64,000 bases of DNA from Ziziphus jujuba (Eukaryota > Streptophyta > Magnoliopsida > Rosales > Rhamnaceae). Numbering within the stretch: position 1 is the stretch's first letter; each line of letters starts with the position of its first letter. The notes under the pieces were generated by a model. It was not told the origin of the DNA, ran no database searches, and saw only the letters and a list, made by a program, of their open reading frames with translations. Positions 35,354 to 48,056 of the stretch are shown here, piece after piece. The DNA is taken from assembly GCF_031755915.1 (NCBI RefSeq), contig NC_083387.1:4802501-4866500 (forward strand), given 5' to 3'. Made by a program: the position numbers and the translations under genes.

Positions 35354-38300
35354 TCATAGGCAATCCTTTTAAAAGTTAGAGAAATTCTTTGACTGGGTAG
35401 CGTTTTGCCTGATTGTAGAACATTTAGACATGTAATTTATAACATCTATTTGATTTTGAGTTTGATATTCTGTATTTTTTATATTTACAGAATTCTGTAG
35501 GGCTGAGAGACTGAACCCATTTTCTCCATAGGGTTCTAGGGAGCAACCAAATTTGGTTTTTATTTTTATTTTTATTTTTAACTTTGGGTTCTAAATGCAT
35601 GATAATAATTTTTAATGATTTAATAATGAATATAGTACTGCATGTGGTCTAAAGCAAGCAATTATGAAACTACAACCTTTGGATGCTTTCTGAATTTTGA
35701 GGGTGAAAAAGTGAGGTAGGTAAGGTTGGTTCATTGACTGGGTTGATGTTTTTAAGTTAAAAATGGCATTGGTTTGAACAAAAATATTCGTAGCGGTTTA
35801 GATTTTGATGAAGCGGACGGTAAGCAGTAAGTTTTTGGTAAACTAAATAAGCGGAAGCTGTAAAAGTGCGAATGGTGATATTCATTTGTTTGGCCTGAAA
35901 CCAAGTCATACGTATCTCCAAGAAAACACCAATTTTATTATGTCGTCCTAGCAATCATGGAGTAGCTCTTGGTCTTTATGATAAGTTGGAATATCAGACT
36001 TGAAGCAAAATAAATAAATAAGGGGTTGGTATTTACCAAAAATAAATAAATAAATAAAAGGTTGGAATATTTGACTATACTTTGGTCAAAGTCTGCACTT
36101 TAAAATGATTAATACCTGAAATTCGAAAAGCTTTGACATTTGGTATAACAAGTATTTTACTTTTTGAAGATTTAATGAGTCGATTTTCCTATTTTTATGT
36201 TGTATTAATTTCTTATTCATCATCGTTTTTGTTATTGTTATTATCATATACTATTATTGATACATAATTTTTTGTCATAACTAATATCGATTATCTCTAA
36301 TTTTGAAAATTTAGAATGCTAACACATAGGTATGATGTTTGTTAAAATTAATTATATACAAAAAGATGAAAAAATTGTTAGGTGAGATTTATTCAATTGA
36401 TAAATCATTTATATCTAGGATTGAGAAGCCATAAATTTAAAACATAAATGATCCAAAAAAAAAAAAAGGTTAAAGTTGTTAAAATTGCATCAACAAATAT
36501 CAAAGAAAGTGCTTACTAAAAAGCAGAGATTTTTCTATTTTAATAATTAATTCCAAATATATATATATATATATATTTATTTTATTAGATCATCTTCAAT
36601 AATAAATATAAATCATTTTATATATAACAAAAAAATTAATATTATTTAAATCTAAATGACATAAGTGCATGTTAATTTTAAAATTGTTCCTTAATAATAA
36701 TATGCATAAAAAATTATTTATCATTGTTAATTAATTATACATATCTATTATAATTTATTTTTTCAAAAAATTCATTAAAAAAATTTTACTTTTAAAGAAA
36801 TTTTACAATATTTAACAAGCTTCTCTATAAGTATATTTACTTTGATAATGTCTAAATCATATCGTATGATAAGAAATTGAAAAGTAATTTCTTTAAAATA
36901 CTATTTATAATTGTTTATATAACATATTTATTTTCACAATTCAAATATCCATTAAAGATGCTCTTAATAACTCTATCTCCCATTTATGGTCATGAAAACA
37001 ATTTAACAAATTAAATTAATACATGATCTTGACGCATGAGTGCATCATTAACATTTTTTTAGTGATGCATAGTAAAAACACGATTTCTATATTGCCTTTT
37101 GAAAACTATTTTTCAAAAAAAAAAAAAAAAAACCATTGTTTTGATTTTAAGATCCTAAATTATGAATTTTCTTTTTGGATAATAATTTTTGGTTCGAATG
37201 CTCACGAATATCATATAATATTGTAAAACATGATAACATATATGGAGAAATCTTATTCGAATTTATTAGGATTAATTTCATTTTTTTAAAAAAAATTTGA
37301 CTTAAATACAATTTAATCCTTCTAATTTCAAAAATATTATCAATTTTTTTAAATTTGTAAAAAGTTTTGTATTTCTCCTTACATACTCCTGTAGAGATGC
37401 TACTTGTAATTTTCAAATTTTAAAAAATACTACTAATAATTTTTAAAATTTTAAAAATTAAATTGTAATTAAAGTAAATTTTAAAAGATCCAAATATAAT
37501 ATTCCCCGATTTATTATTATCCCTGGTAGCAAGCTTATAGACGCCATTCCCGTTTACCACTTTGCCACTGCTCAATATGTTCATCGTGGGTGTCCGGTTC
37601 CACGAATATATGTAATTGCCTGTATACATTAGCAGCCTTTGTAATTTAAAGCCACAATCAAACTTTACTTTGTCATTTTATTTTTTAAAAGTAACTTTAC
37701 TTTATCATTAATATAATAATATTACAGCGGCTGCTCACTATTACATTATATCAAAATATAGTTGAAGATAACGAAAAGATATGTATATATATATTTATAT
37801 GTGTGTGTGTGTGTGAAGTTGATCTATCATGCTGGCTGATATATCGAGCGAGAGAGAAAGCTTTTACGGTGTGTATTATTTGCATGTGAACTATATTTAA
37901 AATTAATATTTTAAAAAAAAAAAAATATTAATTTTGTTATATATATTGTGTACATATACAATAAATTTGATATTTTTTTAAAAATATATTAGTTTTGAAT
38001 ACTGTTCACATTCTAGAGTTACTCTAGATATATATATATTCTTAATTTGATTTTTACCCACCATACTACCTCCTAATTAGTTAAAAATTATATTCCTACG
38101 TAAAAAATATTAAAGTAGTCATCATTGACCATAAAGGGGATTTCACTTTGGTCATCAACTTTATGCACAAATTTTAAATGCGTTTAATCTAGTGGCTGCT
38201 ACTACCTGGCCGATTGAAGCCAAACAAATTTTAAAAGAGTTTAATATATGTATCTACTCAATTAAATAATGAGACTCAAATTATGTTTTTTTTTATATAT

Positions 38301-39846
38301 ATAAATACTAATATCGGAATTTTCTTTTTCAGTTTAAGTTAGTAACGATTGAAATTTAAAATTATATTTATTCATTATTTATTCCGATAAGATTTATTTT
38401 TCATTTAGATAAGATTTTAGTATTCATTTAATCCATAATTTGTTATTTTTAAATTTTAAATCATAACATTTGATGTCTAAGACTAATAAAAAAAATATAA
38501 TGTTAAAAATATCAAATTGTGCTGATATGAGCCTGCTTAATTCTTATAGTGTGTATCATATTTGATAAAAAGAGTGAAAGTGGTAGTATATATGTACATC
38601 TAAATTATAAATATGTATCACATTGACAATAACTATTGATAATTGAAGCCTTCATTCAAGATTTAGTGATAATATCTAATTTATCAATACATTATGAACA
38701 AGTATTTTTTTAAATTTTTAGTATTATTATTATTTTTTGGACTAAATCTAAGTTTTGTGCCTGCTTTAATAACCATATATTGTGATATCTATATTTGGGT
38801 AATATACATGCATTTATTCATATATATGAATAAATTATTAGGCAAGTATATGTATAAAAAGACATGGAAACCTGTATACAAGGATTAATATCATGTTTGT
38901 GGAGCTCTTTCGTCGACCTCAAAAATGCAAATGGCATAATGATGATGATGTGATTCGTGTGCCTTTTTTCTTGACCATGACTTCAATTCCTTTCCGACAT
39001 TGGAAAATGATCATTTTTAATTTCCCCACCTACAATATGTTTTTCACATAAAGAGTAAGAAACAAGTGTCCAGAAAAATTATATTTTTTATATGACCAGT
39101 ATCTATATACTGACAATTGATTGATAAGAAATTTCAACTCTAGTGCTAGAGCTTCAAGTCTCAACCCTCTGGGTTGAAAGCTTAGTAGGTTGATGCACAA
39201 ATTCACCCTTCCAACTTTTTATTTTATTTTATTTCATTTAAAAAACTAGTATATGGATAGGGCCTGGCCATATATCTAAGTATATGAAGAAATAAAAATA
39301 AATTTAAATGACAAACAAAAACTGCATTTTAATATTAGATAATATATTTTAACACTAATAGGATAAAAATGGGGATACCAAAAAAGAAACAGAAGATTCA
39401 TTCAAACTCTAAACTTTTAATAGCAAAAGAAAAAGAAAAAATTAGTGATTTTCTCAATGACTGTATAAATCTTCATGGGAAACATCACAAACATAAAATA
39501 AATTCACGTGCATTATATATATACATATATATGTACTATTTTTATTTCAAAGACGTTTTGAGAAAATATTCCTTTGGAGCATTCAAAAGATGGCGGATAT
39601 ATATCAATTTCAATCGCACGTAGTCATCTTTGGATTTTGGCCTATTTTGCTACATTCAGATAACGAGATTTATATTCTATGTTGGAATTCGTCAATCCCA
39701 CGTTAATTATACCTTGTAATATGTATGCACATGTATCCAAAAAGTTGATGAGAAAAAAAAAAAAACTTGAATGTTCGGACCATATATGTACAAATGTTGT
39801 ATGATGCCTGTGGGTCCAAAGTCTAAACTGGGCATATTTACACCCC

Positions 39847-39880
<34 letters not shown>

Positions 39881-42800
39881 TAAACTGGGCATGCGATGCA
39901 CATATGAGCCTCTTGATATACAGATAACGACATGTACCCTTTGCCTCTTGTGCATGTCCTCCGCAATATAAACATATCTATTTGGTATGATCCTAAGACT
40001 TTCAATTTCTTAATCAGTCTATTTCTTTCATATCTAACCATGGAACAAATCCCACTTCTGACTTGATAAATAATTAAGCCTTTCTATACGATCCAGGATT
40101 AATAAATAACCTCTGCGCATTTTCAGTCTTTCCAAAATCTCGTGCCACTATTATTCTCCTAGCTAGCAAGCACATGCCCACCATTAACTAGGTCAATCAT
40201 TTTTATTTTTATTTTTTTGCAATTTAATTTTCGTGAAATTGACTGGTAATTTTTTTTTAACACAAAAATTTACAAAGTATATATAAGCAATTACATCATT
40301 CCCCCCACTTTTTCTTGCACTTTGAATATGCATAATTTAATCTTTAACGAATCCTGTATGGCTTCAAAATCCCTAGCGATCTCTTTTAGAAATTTGGGCT
40401 AAATTGGTTGAACTTGATTATAAAGAAAGATTAATTCTCTTCCGATTTTCAGTAAATTCTCATTTTAAAAAACTCATAAAGTGATATTTTACTTTCTTGA
40501 AGAGCCATAGTCAATGTCGGTAAAAGTCATGGATGCACATTGACTAGTATTAATTTAAAAGGGTATTCTGAACTACTTTGGTAGCATGTTGGGTCATTCT
40601 CCGTTCCAAAAAACTTTATAATAAAAAATAATAATAATAATGTACACTTGCACTTCAGTAGAAAGAGTCAAGATCTTGCATATGATGGTTTTCCTCGATT
40701 GTCCACCACTAGGTCTTAATACATTTAACAAGGAAAAAAGGCATTTTCATATGTCTAAAATATAGTATTATTGTTGAATGAAGAAGACGACAAACATGGC
40801 GTATGCAACAGCTTTTCCCTTAAGCGTCCAGTTGAAGTTAATTTATCATTTCTCTTTTTTTAGACCAATAAAGGCACGGGTGGATTATAACACTTCAGTG
40901 CATCCCTCATCACTGACGTTTAAAATTGTATTTAATTGAACCAAAAAAATAAATAAATAAATAAACAGTGACTGCCCATCTTTTCAGCCAAAATTATCCA
41001 GTTTTTCACGGAATTGGATTTTGTGGTTGAATAGCATAGGTATCCAAATGATACCCCACAAGTGATATTTACATTTCATTCTACCTTGTGGAATATCGGA
41101 ATATTATACGTATTTATAGATGAATTTGGATTTTTTGGCTTTAAAATCAACAAGAATTATATTTTATCATGATCTCATCTTTTGGAAATATTATTGATTA
41201 ATTTCCGATTAATGTCACTCTTCATATCAGTATGCTAGTTTATTTGATATTGTTCAATATTGCTACTATATTGTTGAGATCTTGTTTTGCATAGGTTTTA
41301 TTTTCGGCTTTATCTTTTTCTTTTGCTTTTTTAAAAGGACTTTTTAAGAAAACTATTTTTTTGTGGGTTTTTATTGGTTATAATTGTTTTTGAATGTCCA
41401 AAACAATTTTTAATTTATTCAATAGTTTGATATTACAATTAATATTATTTTACTCTTTTTATTTTCGTATATTTTTATTTTCTAATATTAATCAAGTTGA
41501 CCCACTTCTCTTTATCGCCATCTTTCTTGTACAGGTTGACCGAAAAGTTCTTTCTTTATTCAGATTTAGTGATATTCAGGTATTTCTCAAATACGGTTGC
41601 TGATCCCCACCTTCAAAGTAATATTAATGCCGGTATAAAATCATGTACTTTTTTCCTCCTACAATGTTTGAAATCCTCCACATGATTACAAATTTTCCGA
41701 ACAAGTATTGCATTTATATACGGCGGTGAAGCTGGCATTGAGGCTAGTGGCTTTTCTGTCCCACAATTTAGTTAAAATATAATTCTATTGGCTTGATGAT
41801 TAATGATTTCTTAGTTCTGATCAGAATTTAGAGTCAAATTCGTTTCTTGAAAATGTGTAGAGGACGCAACCTTAAATTATTAATTAAGCTGACAACAGAG
41901 AAAAGCACTTTATATTTTGAAAAAGAAAATCAAATTTGGGCTTTGGATTATTTGCAAAATTGAAATTACAGAGAAAACGACCTATTCCTAATGTGAAATT
42001 TACATGTAAAAGTGCAATTAGCCTAATAAAATCCATGCCCCTAAATAATCCCAAAAAAAAAGAAAAAGAAAAAGAAAGACTATGTCCTTAAACTGACAAG
42101 GTTGATGTGAGCTGCTACTTGACATGGATCGGGAAAAAAATATATTTAAGGGTTCGACTTCTCCTATTCGCTTAGATTTCTGATGAGAAAATTAATTAAA
42201 GAACAAAAAAATATATATATATACAAATTCATTTTACCGACTGTACATGGACTCGAAAGCAGCATGTTTGTACTTTAGTCTACCCATGGGCACCAGCTAG
42301 CTCAATTACCGTCTTTCTTTGACCCTCCACCAATGTGTTGTGGTGTTGAATTCCAAATAGTGACAAATACTTTTAGAAGAGTCTTAGCATGCCCATCTAT
42401 TTTGTTCATTGACAAACGTGTATATGTATATATATGTAGGTATGGTCAAATTATATAAATTATACAAATTTAATAGCTGTAGATAACTGTTTTTTACGAT
42501 CTCTTTTTATAAATTTTTTAATATATATCTCAAAATTGATATATAAAATTTTATATATATATATGTAATGATCTTTTTTTATAAATCATTTACTATGTCA
42601 AATTAATATATCTATGTATGTATGCTTTCAGTAAATAATTATAAGGTGCATTCCCAATTAATTAAAACCTAACGCGTTCCTACTTGCAACTAGCAGTCTT
42701 AATCACTTCTTTTTCAATATGTTTTTGGCGGGTCGATAAAGGGTGAGTTTGACCTTTTGAATATTCAACATATTATTAGTATGATATAATTATTTGGATG

Positions 42801-43820
42801 GATTTTGTGTGTGGCTGTGAAAGTAGTGAAATTTTCAAGCTTGGGGACCAATATTTTGCTTTGAGGCTGCTGTTATAATTAATTTGACGTCAAACAGCCA
42901 GTCCCTCCTGAATTAATTACAAGAAAGATGTTGAATTGGAACAAGCATATGCATCAGTTAATTCGAAAGTCATTACTGCTGAGCCATTTGCCTAGATTTT
43001 CAATTGGCTTGGAATTGGAAACTTACTTTGAAAGGTGAAAATTGATCATATTTCAACCATTGTTGTTAATTGTAAGTTTCAAACATGTGTTTAGTCTTGT
43101 TGGAGAAAAACATATATATATATATATATATATAAAGTTACTCTAATGATAAAGTATTAGGATTTGGATTTCCATATATATATATATATTAATTTTCCCC
43201 AAAAAAAAATAATATATATATATATATATTATATTTATAGAGGGAAAATAATCCAAAATTTTTTATCCTAAAACCGTTATTATTAAAAGTGGTTTTAAAT
43301 TAAACCAGCTAATTAACCAGGACAAAAAAATATTAAACCAGCTAAACTAATATACTGAGTAATATTAATTTGTCGTTGATGGTCATCATAACAATAAATT
43401 ATAGGATAAATATTTCAAAATAGTCCAATTTATAAATTATGATTATTAAAATCCCTGACCATATATATATTGTTAATATGTTATTTACAGGTGGGTTAAA
43501 AATAACATTTTTCTTTTTTTGTTTTGTTTTGGTATTGAATTCTAAATCATATAGTTTTTTTAATTAAAAAAAAAAGAAAAAGAAAAGGAGACTAATGCAA
43601 GTGTAGACCGCGCGTGTTCACATCTGAAGGGGCAAATCCGCACGTTTACATTTGACTATCCAGCCAATAACATCACCACACCCCACAACCACATGAGAAA
43701 AAGGGGTGGAGAAATTTCGTGGATATTGTAGGCGGAGAGTGTGTGTGTGTGTGTGTGTGTGTGAGCGTGCCTTTTAGAATTCAATGGTGTACCTGACTAT
43801 TTCTTCTTAGTACTATTAAT
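35354..43820. other. gene-poor AT-rich spacer between RUS2 and MYB14
   Basis: About 8.5 kb with no supported gene. It holds (TA)n runs (36558-36576, 43112-43133, 43175-43188, 43212-43228), A-runs (39848-39877), a (GT)n run at 37800-37815 and many low-complexity ORFs. A short, less AT-rich island at about 37500-37640 gives a minus ORF with ordinary composition, listed under findings. The ORF at 39369-39623 is Lys/Ile/Tyr-rich noise. Confidence 0.6.
43738..43764. repeat. (GT)n microsatellite in the MYB14 promoter
   Basis: About 13 GT units lie some 290 bp before the MYB14 start codon. Confidence 0.9.
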
Positions 43821-43825
43821 TTACA

Positions 43826-43837
43826 ACTGTGTATGTA

Positions 43838-43875
<38 letters not shown>

Positions 43876-43876
43876 G
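43826..43876 (+). promoter_or_regulatory. TATA region of MYB14, a compound (TG)n(TA)n repeat
   Basis: GTATGTATGTGTGTGTGTGT runs into about 13 TA units that end at GAGCCCTCC. It is the only TATA-like sequence within 200 bp of the ATG (44030), so the core promoter is itself a microsatellite. The expected transcription start is near 43900. Confidence 0.55.
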
Positions 43877-44029
43877 AGCCCTCCATCCTCATCCTTCTTG
43901 CTATTGCTTTGAGACCTCTGGGATTAAAAACAAACAGTCTTAGAAACAATATTACACATACAATTAGCAAAAGCCCAAAGAGAGGGTTTCTCACTTCTCA
44001 ATTAGTTCCTTAACTAGAGATCTTTCAAA

Positions 44030-45634
44030 ATGGTGAGAGCCCCATGCTGTGAGAAGATGGGTTTGAAGAAAGGTCCTTGGACTTCTGAGGAAGACCAAAT
44101 TCTTATCAACTACATTCAACGGCATGGCCATGGCAATTGGCGTGCTCTTCCTAAACTTGCCGGTAATTTCCATTTCCAAACTTGTAATTTTTATCATGTC
44201 TACATATATATATATATATATATATATTATCACCCATGGCCTTCATATTCATCCAACTTCTGAACTATATATATATATATATCTTTTATTATATCTACAT
44301 GATTAATCTATAAAACTACCAATTAACATTTTCCAGAATGGATTATCAGTATTAATAGGTCTAAAATCTTATTATATTTTGCCCATTTTCCAGGTTTATT
44401 AAGGTGTGGAAAGAGTTGCAGGCTACGATGGACGAACTATCTGAGACCGGATATCAAACGAGGGAATTTTAGCCCAGAAGAAGAAGAAACTATCATCAAA
44501 TTACATGAAATGTTGGGAAATAGGTATGTTTTCCATCATTATTATATCTTTTTTTTTTTTCCTTCCCCACTAAATAATATTACTTACATTTTTCATCATT
44601 ATCCGGGTGTCGATTAACACTATACTTACAGAATAATAATGGAGAAATTAATTGAGCATCTAAATCCTAATTAATATTCATCAACTTGTTAATTTTTGTT
44701 TATTTCAAAAGGGATATTGTATTAGGGAAAACATGTGGGGGCATAAAAAAGATTCTTTGCGTGACCATTTTGTATTCTTAAAATCTTTTTTTTATTAGAG
44801 GAAAAAAAATAAAAGCACGTTTTCCTAACTAGTTAGCATTTAAAAATGCTGCTACACATGCAAGTTGCACTAAGGGTAGTGCACATAATAATTCATATGT
44901 GAATCATAGAAAGCAGATCATCACAAATATTTCCCATTTGAAATACTCAAAAAAGAACAAAAAGGTAGAATTATACATTATTAATCAAGTGCAAATCTTA
45001 ATGAAGATTTTTCCTTACTTTTTGCAGATGGTCGACAATTGCATCTAGATTACCTGGCCGTACAGATAATGAAATAAAAAATGTGTGGCATACCCATTTG
45101 AAAAAGAGACTCAGACACAACCATAACACTGAGGAAACAAAACGACGGCGCTCCACTGCCAATATTATTTCCAAGCAAAACCAGGAGGCCAAGAAGGAAG
45201 AAGACTCTACCATGATTAATTATAATAACAATTTTTCAAGCAATGTTATTAAGACAAAATCTGAAAGCATAGAGTATAATAGACCAGTCTCACCACCACA
45301 GTCTTCCAGTGAGATCTCCTCGGTGACCACCGGTACCACCGATAGTAACAACAACAACAATGATGACTTTAGCATGAATGTCGAAAATTTCTCCGAAATA
45401 ATGGACGAGAATTTCTGGTCAGAAGTTTTGTCATCAGCAGAGAATTCTGATGAGGTGGTGAATGATTTCTCAGCCATGGGTAATGTGGAACAAGAGCTTC
45501 AATTTCTCAACTCTCCAATAGCGTCTATGGAGCTTGTTCATGGTTCAAATTCGTACGATAGTGGCATGGACTTTTGGTACAACATCTTCACAAGAGCTGG
45601 TGAAACATCAGAATTTTTGTTACCAGATTTGTGA
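44030..45634 (+). CDS. MYB14: R2R3-MYB transcription factor, subgroup 2 (MYB14-like)
   Basis: Three exons, 44030-44162, 44394-44523 and 45028-45634, join to 289 residues with the standard R2R3-MYB intron positions. R2 (about 14-61) has [20 protein letters not shown] and [21 protein letters not shown]3 (about 67-112) ends [19 protein letters not shown]. After an Asn/Ser-rich linker the subgroup-2 motif [11 protein letters not shown] appears (212-222), and near the end [13 protein letters not shown] (268-280) matches the C-terminus of Arabidopsis MYB14. Subgroup 2 (MYB13/14/15) acts in the nucleus in cold and defence responses; in grapevine and other plants MYB14/15 drive stilbene or lignin genes. 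Position next to RUS2 agrees with MYB14. A candidate poly(A) signal AATAAA is at 45957. The second residue is Val where most relatives have Gly. Confidence 0.95.
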
Positions 45635-48056
45635 CCCAAAAAAAAAAAAAAAAGTACTTACTTTTTTTTTTTTTTTTTTCTAATACTTCTTTTAGATGGG
45701 AAAAGGGCACGAATTAATCATTGCTAGTTAGCTGGCCAATTTGTTGATCCTTAGGATACTTAGGACAATTTTTAACGCGGCAAAGTTGTCAAATTTAATT
45801 ATACAATGTATAGATACTAATTAATTTGGCTGTGGATTAATTAGAATTTCTTTCTTTTTTTTTTTTTTTTTTTTGTCATTTTACAACAAATTTAAAATTT
45901 GTAGTCCGGCTTGTGATCACTCATGACCTCCCACATTTGTTTGTAATTGGTTTATCAATAAAGTTAATTTTATTTGATATTAAAATGTCTAATTTGATGA
46001 TTGTGATCGTACCTGTTCCTTTACAGTGTTATGGGCTCTAAATTATTTACTAAAACATATTTATCGAAGGATATATATTAATATATAATTGAAAAATATT
46101 AATATAAATTAATTTAAATAAATAATTAATTAAAAATAAATTAATTAAATATTGATATATTATTTTTATATTAAAAACAAATAAATTTAATTAGTATTTT
46201 GATGATTCTAGCATTATAAATATTCTTAACATAATATCTATACAAGTTAAAAATAAAAAAAATAAAAAAAAAACATTTTTAACAAGCACCTCATTTATAG
46301 TTTTTATGCAAAATAAATCATGTGTGGATTTTTTCAAAAAGCCAAAAAAAAAAATAAAAAATCGTGTGTAAATTAAATGTAATATGCATTAATAATTAAT
46401 TGCACATGTTTCATGGGGCACCACTTAAAAGTCCAAACAGTTAAAAGTTATCCACTCATTGTAGATGTAAGTCAGATTAAGGACATGTTACCAAAAACAT
46501 AAAAGTCAGATGAAGGACAACGTGCATGACTGATGTTTCTGGCGTGTCCAATCTCTAATGGTCTAATTCAATAAAAAATCTATAGATATACAAACATGTA
46601 CAGTGAAAATACTGGAGATTTTTTGGCTTCTTGTTTGCTTTTAATGAATTTAGACACCGAAAGGAAATTTGAGCAAGCTTTGTGCCAGCGGATTTGATAT
46701 ATATATTTGAGCAACTGTTTGCAATAAAAAAAAAAAAAAAAAACATAAAATTTAGAAAGAAATCTGTGTGGCCTCATAGGGTAGATGGGTATCAGTGGTA
46801 TATGAATCTCAATTCTAGCGAATTGTACAAGTGTTCTGTACAAGTTTTCCTTTTTGGTAAATTGGACAAGTTTGGTATCTGTACTGTGAATGAAAAGTGA
46901 GAGTTAACAGCATCATCACTGTAGGGAACATATCATCAGTTAGGCATATTATTGGTCTTTGTTTTTTTTTCTTTTCCTTAATTAATTAGACTTTAGTACT
47001 ATTTAATTTATAAAGTTTTAACAATTTAAAATTTAAAATTTTAAAAGTAACAACTCAGGCCATTAAATATTAATTTAGTTGTAAATTAGTTAAAATTTTA
47101 ATTTGGCCAAATAAATTAGTAAATGTTTCATTTAACAACTTGTTTTCTTAATAGAATTTAATGCATATAGATAAAAAAAATTGTTATTAATCTATTTGAT
47201 CAAATTGACGATTGAATCAATTATCTATAAAAAATTAAAAATTAAAAATTTAAATTATTATTTTAAAAAATTAAAATTTTAAATAGTAAAATTTTAAAAA
47301 TTAAAAATGTCAAAATGTAATTATTATTTTATTTTATTTTTTATCATACAAGGAGATTTATTATGCCCGCTGAAATATTTGACGTATATTGGGTGGGAAT
47401 TAGTTTTAAAATACGGAAATAAGAAACTTAAAAGCCCATGAATCAATTATGGGCCAACTTTAGGGTATTGGGCCAAGTTACCCCAATGAAACTACATGTA
47501 GGACTGGTCTCAAACTACAACTTGGGTATTATACCCACTCTTTTTTCGCTCAGTGGGTGTTATGCCTACTTATTGTCATAAAAGGCCTTAGTTTCTTTTC
47601 TATGGTGACCCAATGATCCACATTAACACAGCATAAAACCAAATGAAAAATATAAAATATAAAACATTTTATATATATATATATATATTTTTTTTTGAGA
47701 ATTAAAAAAATGATAAAATAACCTGCTCTCTATATTATAAATATTTTTTTAGAAATTAACATCAATATTGAAGAAAAAAATCACCTAAAGTTTTTTTTTT
47801 TTTTTTTTTTTGGATAAATCTGGAAGGGGGATAAAAAGGAATAAAATAATAAGAATCTGGATCGGGCATAAGGAAGTCCGGATCCGGATGGCGGTTCCCA
47901 GCGTTATACAATAAGATCAGCAAAAAGGTTACAAGCCCCGACCCCTTCCTTCATCGGAACGAACATAATAGTGCAAAGTGCAACCTCATCTTCGATTTGC
48001 AATTTTCTAATTTTCCAATTTGCAAGTGAATCTCCAAACTTTAGGGCATTGCAACC
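45635..48056. other. spacer between MYB14 and SLU7
   Basis: It holds the MYB14 3' UTR with T-runs (45662-45679, 45848-45873), very AT-rich sequence, an A-run at 46725-46743, (AT)n near 47668-47688, and then the SLU7 5' region (about 47860-48056), which has more G and C. No other coding signal was seen. Confidence 0.55.

Noticed and set aside
45220..45477. Minus ORF with Leu/Ser runs
   Set aside because: It is antisense to the Asn/Ser-rich linker of MYB14.
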